A DNA stretch of 5,638 nucleotides from Methanobacteriota archaeon (GCA_030837265.1 JAUPKV010000623.1:1-5638); one strand, 5' to 3'; positions 1-5,460 are shown, counted from the stretch's first letter. Notes: generated from the sequence alone by a model not told the origin. Numbers and translations are program-made.

Positions 1-48
1 ATTTCTCTATTCGTATTTAATGAAATAGATTACACACTGAATTCATAA

Positions 49-672
49 TCAGACCTTTTGTGAAAGATACCCTCTAAATATCGATTTTTCCTTTTTTTCC
101 GGTGATTTATATACGAAAAACGTAACGTGCTTTAACATATTGAAGCCGTATTTATTCAATAACTCATTTATCCTTAAGTCATCATGATAATATATAGAGA
201 CGCCTGAGCCAATATCGGTGTACTGCAAAAGGGCTTCTTCCGATACCATGACTGTAAAACTGAAGGTTCCGCCTTTTTCCACTACACGGTTTGTCTCTTT
301 AAAGAAAACGTCAAGTTCATTAAAAAAGTGGAATATGCCGCAAGCTATTGCGTTTGTGAATCGCTCATTCTCGTAGGGCCATCTTTCGGTTGTCAGATCG
401 CATAAGCATAGCTCCGAAGCAAACCCTTTTTTCCTGCAGATATCGAGCATTTTTTTCGAGCCGTCGATCCCATATACCCTTAGGCCGGCCTTGTGGAACA
501 TGTAAGAGCTGAGCCCTGTACCGATACCGATATCAAGGACAGTATCCCCTGAGGACAAATACTCATAAGCCAGTCCAAACAGCACTTCATGCGCGTGATT
601 CTCTACCAGCACGCTCATATTATCATAGATACCGGCAGACTTGTCATGCACTTCAATGACCGTGGATCTCAT
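49..672 (-). CDS. Class I SAM-dependent methyltransferase, substrate unknown
   Basis: The 207-residue protein has the Rossmann-fold methyltransferase pattern. Motif I is VLDIGIGTGLSS at residues 45-56, the SAM-binding glycine loop. The acidic end of strand beta-2 is GIDGS at 68-72, and an acidic segment with CDL near 91-93 corresponds to the adenine-contacting motif. The hydrophobic stretch AIACGIFHFF (108-117) and the EKGGTFSFT segment (132-140) match the later strands of Methyltransf_11/25-type enzymes. It is expected to be a soluble cytoplasmic enzyme transferring methyl from SAM; nothing visible identifies the acceptor. The ATG at 670-672 has no clear Shine-Dalgarno site, so translation may be leaderless or from a short leader. 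It lies 99 bases downstream of the flavin reductase on the same strand and could be co-transcribed or use its own weak TATA-like element near 706-717. The fold assignment is secure; the specific function is not. Confidence 0.88.
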   Translation of the reverse strand: MRSTVIEVHDKSAGIYDNMSVLVENHAHEVLFGLAYEYLSSGDTVLDIGIGTGLSSYMFHKAGLRVYGIDGSKKMLDICRKKGFASELCLCDLTTERWPYENERFTNAIACGIFHFFNELDVFFKETNRVVEKGGTFSFTVMVSEEALLQYTDIGSGVSIYYHDDLRINELLNKYGFNMLKHVTFFVYKSPEKKEKSIFRGYLSQKV

Positions 673-771
673 AGATCATAAAGTACGCTGCGATGAGAAA
701 TACATTTTCATAAACTTTCTCTTAACCTGCATAAGAGTTAAATCCCTGTCTTGCTGGGCCTTGATCGCGAA

Positions 772-1482
772 TTAGAAATCTCCGGGGAAATTTTCTTTTT
801 TTATTTGCCCCCCCGGGATTTCCATCTCTTTAAGTAGAGAGATCATTGATTCCACCATCTTCATAGGGCCGCAAGTAAAAAAAATGCGTTCCCTGTAATC
901 CGGAATAAATTTTTTGATCATTTCTGCATTAATCCTCCCGGTTAGTCCTTTCCAGTCCGGCCCTGGCCTCGTTATTGTTTCAATTACCTGTATGTTAGGA
1001 TTCTCTTTTTTTACTTTCTCCAATTCATCCCGGAAGACTATATCGTTCTCATCGCGGTTTGAATAAAGCAGTATTATATTAGCACCCAATTGCTTATCGA
1101 TTGAATATTTGATCATGCTCCGCAGTGGAGTTATACCAATGCCTCCGGAGAGCATACCTACATTATCACATTCACCCTGAAAGGTGAACTCGCCAAATGG
1201 TCCATTTATGGAAAACTTATCACCTGGCCTCAAGGCTGCTAAAGCATTTGAAAAGGGATGCCCGGTTAGTTTTTTGGAAATCTCAAGGAAGTCTTCAGTA
1301 GGACTGCTGGATAGCGTAAAGGGTTTCTTCATTCGGTCAGGGCTATTGTCTGGAGTTACTACTAAAGTTACTATTACATACTGTCCTGCACGATAACTGA
1401 ATCCCTGAGGCTTTTCAAATCTTATGCTCATAACGTCAGGTGTTCTCTGGATGATCTCAATTACTTTGGTTTCAAAAGGCAT
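772..1482 (-). CDS. FAD/NAD(P)-binding ferredoxin-reductase-like oxidoreductase
   Basis: This 236-residue protein matches the ferredoxin-NADP reductase superfamily. The N-terminal beta-barrel FAD domain (about 1-100) carries PFTLSSSP at 54-61, in place of the usual RxYS-type flavin-binding motif, and the NGPFGEF segment at 93-99. The NAD(P) domain (about 105-230) carries the nucleotide loop SGGIGITPLRS (112-122) and the C-terminal CGPMKMVE motif (204-211). No cysteine cluster for a [2Fe-2S] centre is present at the C-terminus, which argues against a PyrK-like or phthalate-dioxygenase-reductase-like protein. The expected role is soluble electron transfer between a reduced pyridine nucleotide and an unidentified small carrier such as ferredoxin, flavodoxin or rubredoxin. 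The ATG at 1480-1482 is preceded by a weak GGGG site at 1493-1496 and a TATA-like box at 1518-1525. A sequence resembling the palindrome before the Fur-family gene lies at 1544-1570, so redox-linked control is possible. Confidence 0.9.
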   Translation of the reverse strand: MPFETKVIEIIQRTPDVMSIRFEKPQGFSYRAGQYVIVTLVVTPDNSPDRMKKPFTLSSSPTEDFLEISKKLTGHPFSNALAALRPGDKFSINGPFGEFTFQGECDNVGMLSGGIGITPLRSMIKYSIDKQLGANIILLYSNRDENDIVFRDELEKVKKENPNIQVIETITRPGPDWKGLTGRINAEMIKKFIPDYRERIFFTCGPMKMVESMISLLKEMEIPGGQIKKENFPGDF

Positions 1483-1517
1483 TTCGCTTAAACCCCAATT
1501 TAATAGTTACTTGAAAA

Positions 1518-1525
1518 TTATATAT
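1518..1525 (-). promoter_or_regulatory. TATA-like box of the flavin reductase gene
   Basis: Read on the minus strand, the bases are ATATATAA, inside the context GATATATAATTTTC. A start site about 25 bases downstream would fall near 1495 and give a leader of roughly 13 bases before the ATG at 1482. Surrounding DNA is A+T-rich, so chance matches are possible, but position and sequence fit an archaeal TBP site. Confidence 0.45.
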
Positions 1526-1543
1526 CTCTATAATTTAAAGAAG

Positions 1544-1570
1544 TTACTAAAATAATAATTTTATTGATAG
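1544..1570. promoter_or_regulatory. Candidate operator upstream of the flavin reductase
   Basis: The stretch begins TTACTAAAATAATAATTTTA and contains a 6-4-6 inverted repeat (TAAAAT, AATA, ATTTTA at 1548-1563). It lies just upstream of the TATA-like box at 1518-1525. It shares TTACTAAA plus a TAATA core with the perfect 19-bp palindrome in front of the Fur-family gene at 5487-5505, differing mainly by single-base insertions and a poorer right arm. Binding by the same repressor is an inference. Confidence 0.3.
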
Positions 1571-1683
1571 TTTCCCTGCGAAGTATTCGTGGAACCATGC
1601 TGCTTAAAAATAGTAGTTTATTCAGGTTATAAAAACTCATGAAAAAAAAAGAAATATGTGACCAGAGATTTCATCGTTTTTTT

Positions 1684-1719
1684 AAAAAGAAGCTAATGAG
1701 ATGGCATTAACTTCTTTTT
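1684..1719 (-). terminator. Hairpin with T-rich arm, probable terminator of the 34-codon gene
   Basis: The arms AAAAAGAAGCTAATG (1684-1698) and CATTAACTTCTTTTT (1705-1719) pair over 15 bp around a 6-base loop. In minus-strand RNA every position pairs, with one G-U; in plus-strand RNA there is one C-A mismatch. The hairpin lies about 90 bases beyond the stop of the small ORF at 1811-1915 and ends in a T-run, as expected for an archaeal U-rich terminator. It could also stop a plus-strand transcript, because the T-run continues on that side. Confidence 0.5.
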
Positions 1720-1810
1720 TATTGATTGAGTTTTTATTGAAATAATCTTGTGGATATGTAGGTTAATTCATTATCCTAAGATTGTTTCACTCTTATATTT
1801 AGCTCCTAAA

Positions 1811-1915
1811 TTACCAGAAGCCAAAGTCGTCGCCGCAGCCACCCCAGCCCCATCTTAGAAGCTTGCGAGCTCTGCATCCGTCAAAAAATCCAAATCCAAA
1901 TAATCCGTCTCCCAT
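1811..1915 (-). CDS. Gly/Phe/Trp-rich 34-residue small protein, unknown function
   Basis: This ATG-to-TAA frame encodes 34 residues beginning MGDGLFGFGFFDG and ending GWGGCGDDFGFW. By hand count it has ten glycines, six phenylalanines, three tryptophans and two cysteines (C14, C27), with a basic centre RARKLLR at 15-21 and acidic ends. I recognise no family. Coding support comes from context. A GGAGG site lies 7 bases before the ATG, a TATA-like box lies at 1973-1981, and a T-rich hairpin follows at 1684-1719. The frame is about 51% G+C by hand count inside much more A+T-rich DNA. It lies on the same strand as cydAB, about 560 bases downstream, but the cydB terminator separates them. It is not a plausible CydX/CydS-type oxidase subunit because it lacks one continuous hydrophobic helix. 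A secreted or modified peptide, a metal-binding micropeptide or a structural peptide are all open possibilities. Confidence 0.6.
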   Translation of the reverse strand: MGDGLFGFGFFDGCRARKLLRWGWGGCGDDFGFW

Positions 1916-1922
1916 ATATTTT

Positions 1923-1927
1923 CCTCC
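1923..1927 (-). promoter_or_regulatory. Shine-Dalgarno site of the 34-codon gene
   Basis: On the minus strand the leader reads AATGGAGGAAAATATATG, placing GGAGG 7 bases before the ATG at 1913-1915. This is the cleanest ribosome-binding site in the window and the main reason for accepting such a short frame. Confidence 0.6.
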
Positions 1928-1972
1928 ATTAAATTATATTTTAATATTTTTTATAATTATTCTCTAGACTTA

Positions 1973-1981
1973 TTTTATATA
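1973..1981 (-). promoter_or_regulatory. TATA-like box of the 34-codon gene
   Basis: The minus strand reads TATATAAAA, close to the archaeal TTTATATA consensus. A start about 25 bases downstream (near 1951) would leave a leader of about 35 bases containing the GGAGG site. The local sequence is A+T-rich, so this alone is weak evidence; with the Shine-Dalgarno site, frame and hairpin it makes a coherent unit. Confidence 0.45.
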
Positions 1982-2327
1982 TTGGAGAAGCTAAGGTTTT
2001 AAGATCAGAATGCTATTATTTGACCAAATCCTTCGTCAACTCCAAGTTGGTTTTTAATTCATGACAATTATTTTAATAAATAAGTTCTACATTTCGTTTT
2101 ACGTTTAAGATTTCGAGTTTTTATATAATTGGCATGAATATAATTAAGATTATAATAATATAATATATATAAATAAATGAATGTCTGATCCTTATGATTT
2201 CTACTGATGGACGCTTTATATACTGCTTCTGTTCTATTTGACTCAAGATAAATAACTTCGATCCAATATGTGATTGATTCCTAGAATAAATAAAGGAATA
2301 AAAAAGATAAAATATAAATGTAAGATA

Positions 2328-2351
2328 TTTCGCAATTTCGCAATTTAGCAA
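2328..2351. repeat. Three tandem 8-bp units, TTTCGCAA
   Basis: Units at 2328-2335 and 2336-2343 are identical (TTTCGCAA), and 2344-2351 differs by one base (TTTAGCAA). This is a short simple repeat in non-coding DNA. Replication slippage is the simplest explanation; a protein-binding role cannot be excluded. Confidence 0.6.
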
Positions 2352-2374
2352 TTATTCGGAAAAAATGAGCCCAA

Positions 2375-2400
2375 TTCTCTCATGTATTTAAATGAGAGAA
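2375..2400. repeat. Perfect 9-bp inverted repeat (hairpin) downstream of cydB
   Basis: TTCTCTCAT (2375-2383) and ATGAGAGAA (2392-2400) are perfect inverted copies around an 8-base loop. On the minus strand it lies about 60 bases after the cydB terminator and is followed, after about ten bases, by a short T-run. It could be a backup terminator or 3'-end stabiliser for the cyd transcript, or an element of an unseen RNA. Confidence 0.5.
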
Positions 2401-2459
2401 AGAAATAGGTATTCATAATTTTGGTTTTGCTGATTAGTTTCTTTTTTATGGGAAAAGAC

Positions 2460-2490
2460 AAAAAAGAACAGGTCAGTAATCGACCTGTTC
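2460..2490 (-). terminator. cydAB terminator overlapping the cydB stop codon
   Basis: In minus-strand RNA, GAACAGGTC (2490-2482) pairs perfectly with GACCTGTTC (2474-2466) over 9 bp around a 7-base loop. Six T residues (2465-2460) and a further T-rich stretch follow directly. The TGA stop at 2475-2473 lies at the loop/stem junction, so the last codons of cydB form part of the hairpin. Hairpin plus U-run is an efficient arrangement; in archaea the U-run alone can be sufficient. Confidence 0.75.
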
Positions 2491-3516
2491 GGTTTCTTTT
2501 ATTTTTTCCTTGAACAGAGTATATACCCACAGCTGGTAAATTATGACAATGGGCACGAATACCAATGCTCCCCCCAACATAATACTCAGTGTCAGGTGGC
2601 TTGATGCCGCCTCAAAAATATCTATTCCGTATTCAGGAGAGACAGAGGACTTAAGCATATAAGGATAGATACTTGCAAGACCGCTCTGAACAATGAAAAG
2701 AAACGCCAGGAGATTGCTGCAAAAGGCCGGGAACCCCCTTTCCTTTTTTGTGAAGAACACCGAAAGGACAGCTGCCACTATCGCAAGAACTGGCAATAAA
2801 TAAAGAGCTGGCATGACTGAATAGTTACCTGTAAAACCTTCTATTCCCACAAAGGAATAGGCCAGATAGACCAGAGCAAGTACAAGAACAATAAGAGTAC
2901 TCTTCTTTGCCAGGTCCCCTGCTTTTGTAGATATGGCACCTTCGGTCTTGATATTTATCCAGAGCGCGCCTGAAGTAACACTCATAAGCACGAATAGGAC
3001 GCCTCCTATCAATGCATAGGGGCCGAAAAGTCCGAGAAGGGTACCTTCATACACTCTTCCTGAAGCGATTTCAAGACCCTTGAAGAAGTTCGCAAATGCA
3101 ACTCCAAGGACCAGGGAGATCAGCAGGCTTCCGACGAACCATCCCCAGGTAAGAACCTTCTGAATCAGTGGATTGTCGTCTTTATGGAGGTATTCTATGG
3201 AAATGCCCCTGGCGACCAGGCCGATGAGCAGCAGCATCATTGGTAGATACAGGAAAGTAAACATCTTCGAAAATACCAGTGGGAATGCAGCAAATGTTCC
3301 ACCTGCCGCCAGGATTAGCCAAACTTCATTGCCGCCCCAGAAAGGACCCACAGATCTTTTTATTTGCATTCCCTGCACATCATCAGTGGCAATAAAGGGA
3401 GACAGAAGACCTACTCCGAGGGCAAATGAGTCTACCATGAAGTAAACTCCCCAGATTACACACCACAGGAAGAACCAGATAACCGCTAGCATATCATGAG
3501 TAAGGAAATCGAACAT
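2473..3516 (-). CDS. cydB: Cytochrome bd oxidase subunit II
   Basis: The 347-residue integral membrane protein has about eight or nine hydrophobic helices and pairs with CydA in a bd-type quinol-dependent (or equivalent) oxidase. Recognisable family segments, numbered from the ATG, are DSFALGVGLL (29-38), GPFWGGNEVWLI (57-68), the ARGISIEY region near 102 and a C-terminal helix with VFVPIVIIYQLW. CydB normally carries no haem in most families but shapes the dimer. The family's usual DGFD and GPxWDGNE motifs are altered here: A32 and G61 replace Asp residues corresponding to positions 29 and 58 of the E. coli protein. I chose the ATG at 3516-3514, with AGGAG ten bases before it. A GTG at 3522 would overlap the cydA stop and add two residues, but its AGGAG spacing is only four bases. 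No CydX-like ORF follows, because a terminator hairpin folds over the stop. Confidence 0.95.
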   Translation of the reverse strand: MFDFLTHDMLAVIWFFLWCVIWGVYFMVDSFALGVGLLSPFIATDDVQGMQIKRSVGPFWGGNEVWLILAAGGTFAAFPLVFSKMFTFLYLPMMLLLIGLVARGISIEYLHKDDNPLIQKVLTWGWFVGSLLISLVLGVAFANFFKGLEIASGRVYEGTLLGLFGPYALIGGVLFVLMSVTSGALWINIKTEGAISTKAGDLAKKSTLIVLVLALVYLAYSFVGIEGFTGNYSVMPALYLLPVLAIVAAVLSVFFTKKERGFPAFCSNLLAFLFIVQSGLASIYPYMLKSSVSPEYGIDIFEAASSHLTLSIMLGGALVFVPIVIIYQLWVYTLFKEKIKETEQVDY

Positions 3517-3518
3517 TT

Positions 3519-4841
3519 TCACTCAACTCCTGTCGCATTGACTACGGTTTTCTTTATGAGGTATATCTCAAAGACAATCAGGATCAGATAGAATGCACTT
3601 ATAAGGACAATACTTAACAGTACATCTGATGAGGGAACCGAGGATAAACCATTTGCTGTCTTTAGCAGGCCATATACCAGCCATGGCTGCCTTCCGATCT
3701 CGGCTACATTCCAACCAGCAGTGATGGCTATATATGGGAGGGGAATTGACCACATCAATAGCTTCAGATACTTATCCGATGTATACAGCTTTCCTGACTT
3801 TTGGAGATATGAGCCTATGAGAGCCTCTATGATGAACAGGGACCCAAGAATTGTCATTAGCCTGAAGCTCCAGAATACCAAGTCCACGGGAGGTAAGATA
3901 TCCTGAGGTAGCTGGTTAAGTCCGGTTATCTGTCCGCTGAAACTTCCAGTATACAGGAAACTTGCCAGACCCGGAATTCCCAGCAGCTGAACACTATTGG
4001 AACCAGTGCTTGAATCAGGTACCTGTATTAGATACATGGGCACTGAGGAACCTGTTTCCCAGATCCCATCCATTGCCGCTCCCTTTGCAGGCTGTAGCGC
4101 AGCAACATATTGAGCGTAACCGTGACCTAGAACCGGAAGCATAACTGCAGTAGCAAGTGCGATGGTAACTGCTATGCTAAAGGACTTCTTGAAAACTTCA
4201 TTGTTATTCCTTTTAAGGAAATGATATGCACAGATTCCCATGATCACGAATGCGGTCAAAAGGTAAGCTGAAAGTAGAGTGTGTATTAGCATGTACCACA
4301 CATAGCTGTTTGTGAGTAGAGCAAAGAAATCTGTCATAACTACTTTGCTCCCATCAGCCGCCATTTCATAGCCTACGGGATTCTGCATAAAACCGTTAGC
4401 AGTGATAATCCATAATGAAGATATGTAAGTGCCCAGAGCGACCATCCACATGGAAAATGCCTTTAATTTCTGACGATTACGATCCAGGAATATCCATGCG
4501 CCAAAGAAAGTACCTTCAAGGAAAAAAGCCAATAATGCTTCCACTGCTAAAGGCGGTCCAAAGACATCTCCCATGAATTCCGCATAGGAACCCCAGTTAG
4601 TACCGAACTGGAAAGTCATTGCAAGACCTGTTACCAGACCTATTCCAAAGTTTATTTTGAAAATCCTGCCCCAGAAGTCGGCCATCTTTCTCCAGATTTC
4701 ATCTTTGTTCTTGTAATATATTGTTTCCATGACTGCCACTAATAGTCCAAGTCCCAGTGTTAGTGGCACGAATAGGAAATGGAAGGCAACTGTTATGGCA
4801 AACTGAAGTCGGCTTAGGCTTAATAAAAGCAAATCAACCAC
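3519..4841 (-). CDS. cydA: Cytochrome bd oxidase subunit I, short Q-loop type
   Basis: The 440-residue, roughly nine-helix membrane protein is the haem-bearing subunit of cytochrome bd, which reduces O2 to water. Visible key residues are H21, the high-spin haem b595 ligand, and E101 and E109 in EALLAFFLE. H187 in LIHTLLSAY and M329 in FWSFRLMT are the b558 ligands. GRQPW is at 383-387. The loop after the sixth helix starts QPAKGAAMDGIWET (250-263), corresponding to the quinol-site segment. K253 is kept, but D258 stands where E. coli has Glu257. At 440 residues it lacks the long Q-loop insertion of the roughly 520-residue E. coli type. The start is GTG at 4839-4841, with GAGGGA at 4847-4852 and a TATA-like box at 4875-4883. 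It is followed without a gap by cydB. The Fur-family gene upstream on the same strand is a likely regulator. Confidence 0.96.
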   Translation of the reverse strand: MVDLLLLSLSRLQFAITVAFHFLFVPLTLGLGLLVAVMETIYYKNKDEIWRKMADFWGRIFKINFGIGLVTGLAMTFQFGTNWGSYAEFMGDVFGPPLAVEALLAFFLEGTFFGAWIFLDRNRQKLKAFSMWMVALGTYISSLWIITANGFMQNPVGYEMAADGSKVVMTDFFALLTNSYVWYMLIHTLLSAYLLTAFVIMGICAYHFLKRNNNEVFKKSFSIAVTIALATAVMLPVLGHGYAQYVAALQPAKGAAMDGIWETGSSVPMYLIQVPDSSTGSNSVQLLGIPGLASFLYTGSFSGQITGLNQLPQDILPPVDLVFWSFRLMTILGSLFIIEALIGSYLQKSGKLYTSDKYLKLLMWSIPLPYIAITAGWNVAEIGRQPWLVYGLLKTANGLSSVPSSDVLLSIVLISAFYLILIVFEIYLIKKTVVNATGVE

Positions 4842-4846
4842 TAATA

Positions 4847-4852
4847 TCCCTC
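4847..4852 (-). promoter_or_regulatory. Shine-Dalgarno site supporting the GTG start of cydA
   Basis: The minus strand reads GAGGGATATTAGTG. GAGGGA lies five bases before the GTG at 4839-4841, and no in-frame ATG is nearby, so this site decides the start. Confidence 0.6.
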
Positions 4853-4874
4853 GTTTTATTACTTACTATATAAG

Positions 4875-4883
4875 ATTATATTT
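4875..4883 (-). promoter_or_regulatory. TATA-like box of the cydAB operon
   Basis: The minus strand reads AAATATAAT. Initiation about 25 bases downstream would fall near 4854, just before the Shine-Dalgarno site, giving a very short leader. It is part of a 14-bp inverted repeat (ATATAA-GA-TTATAT, 4868-4881) that also contains an alternative TATA-like sequence too close to the start codon for a normal leader. TTACTA at 4863-4868 recalls the half-site before the Fur-family gene. Confidence 0.45.
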
Positions 4884-4972
4884 GAACTGAAGCAAGCAGA
4901 TGTTTACCGTCATAGCTTGCAGATTATCTTCGAACTCAATTTCATCAGTGAGAATCTGTGAAGGATGTACCA

Positions 4973-4990
4973 GTGTCACCTGGGTGACAC
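4973..4990. repeat. 18-bp perfect palindrome GTGTCACC-TG-GGTGACAC
   Basis: The arms 4973-4980 and 4983-4990 are perfect inverted copies with a 2-base centre. The palindrome lies 26 bases after the stop of the Fur-family gene and about 130 bases before cydA. It is G+C-rich compared with its surroundings. As RNA it could form a 7-bp stem with a 4-base loop, but no T-run follows, so a DNA operator is at least as likely as a terminator. Confidence 0.55.
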
Positions 4991-5015
4991 ACAGTTCCCC
5001 TTGATGTTCTGCAAG

Positions 5016-5429
5016 TTATGTTTCCTCCTTACACCCTTTACAATCCTTACAAATACCATAGAAGTTAGTGCTAGTGGAAACAATAGTAAATCCTTCTATT
5101 TCTTCAGCTATCTTCATCGAGTAATCCAACAATTGTTCGGAATTAAAATCTTCCATCCTGCCACACTCCCGGCAGATTAGATGGTGATGTGGAATGAAAT
5201 TCGCTTCAAATCTTGAGACTCCTTTTACATTTACCTCCTCCAGTAACCCTTTCTCCGTAAGGAATTTAAGGTTTTTATATACGGTAGCCTTGCTTATGCG
5301 AGTCAGCTTTTTCCTAACTCCATCGTAAACTTCGTCTACAGTGGGATGACCCGTATGTTCTCTCAGGAAATCAAGGATTTCGACTCTCTGATTTGTATAT
5401 TTCATGTCAGCTTGTTCTGTGGACTTCAT
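5016..5429 (-). CDS. Fur-family metal-dependent repressor, PerR-like
   Basis: The 137-residue protein has the Fur layout. The N-terminal winged helix spans about 1-75, with the recognition-helix segment ISKATVYKNLKFL at 45-57, and a dimerisation domain follows. Two CxxC pairs, C86/C89 in HHHLICRECG and C127/C130 in GICKDC, are the structural zinc ligands. By alignment with Bacillus PerR, the regulatory-metal ligands would be H28, E75, H81, H83 and D94. Asp at 94 is the residue type associated with peroxide sensing in PerR, while E75 replaces an Asp. It probably represses oxidative-stress or metal genes in the cytoplasm. Its position upstream of cydAB on the same strand suggests it controls oxygen defence. 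A second Met at residue 9 has no better ribosome-binding site, so the longer start is kept; its own site is weak (GGAT). The 19-bp palindrome upstream suggests autoregulation. Family assignment is firm; PerR rather than Fur or Zur is inference. Confidence 0.93.
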   Translation of the reverse strand: MKSTEQADMKYTNQRVEILDFLREHTGHPTVDEVYDGVRKKLTRISKATVYKNLKFLTEKGLLEEVNVKGVSRFEANFIPHHHLICRECGRMEDFNSEQLLDYSMKIAEEIEGFTIVSTSTNFYGICKDCKGCKEET

Positions 5430-5460
5430 TGCTATCCAGCCAAATTACCTGTGAAAACAG

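Larger units (their letters stand above)
1928..2459. other. A+T-rich intergenic stretch without a recognisable gene
   Basis: Between the 34-codon gene and the cydB terminator the DNA is very A+T-rich. Open frames here, for example minus-strand 2121-2351, give low-complexity Ile/Tyr/Phe-rich translations and lack ribosome-binding sites. What can be seen is the TATA box at 1973-1981, a tandem 8-bp repeat at 2328-2351 and a perfect hairpin at 2375-2400. No transposase remnant or tRNA-like fold is evident. Confidence 0.6.

Noticed and set aside
719..737. CTCTTA/TAAGAG inverted repeat between the reductase and methyltransferase genes
   Set aside because: Only 6 bp and A+T-rich, without a T-run in the reading direction. 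It is too weak to call a terminator or operator.
1811..1915. Could the 34-residue peptide be a CydX/CydS-type third oxidase subunit?
   Set aside because: It lacks a single continuous hydrophobic helix, is Gly-rich with a basic centre, has its own promoter, and is separated from cydB by a terminator and about 560 bases.
2010..2057. Plus-strand 15-residue frame starting at 2010
   Set aside because: Very short, with a poorly spaced purine stretch upstream and no supporting promoter or terminator.
2121..2351. Minus-strand 76-codon open frame, Ile/Tyr/Phe-rich
   Set aside because: The translation is low-complexity and mirrors the A+T-rich DNA. There is no Shine-Dalgarno site, it begins inside the TTTCGCAA tandem repeat, and no family pattern is visible.
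2345..2530. Minus-strand frame overlapping the cydB 3' end
   Set aside because: It runs in another frame through the cydB end, its terminator and the second hairpin, so it is a shadow frame.
3173..3445. Plus-strand open frames inside cydB, cydA, the reductase and the repressor gene
   Set aside because: They are antisense shadows of strongly supported genes and show no family motifs of their own.
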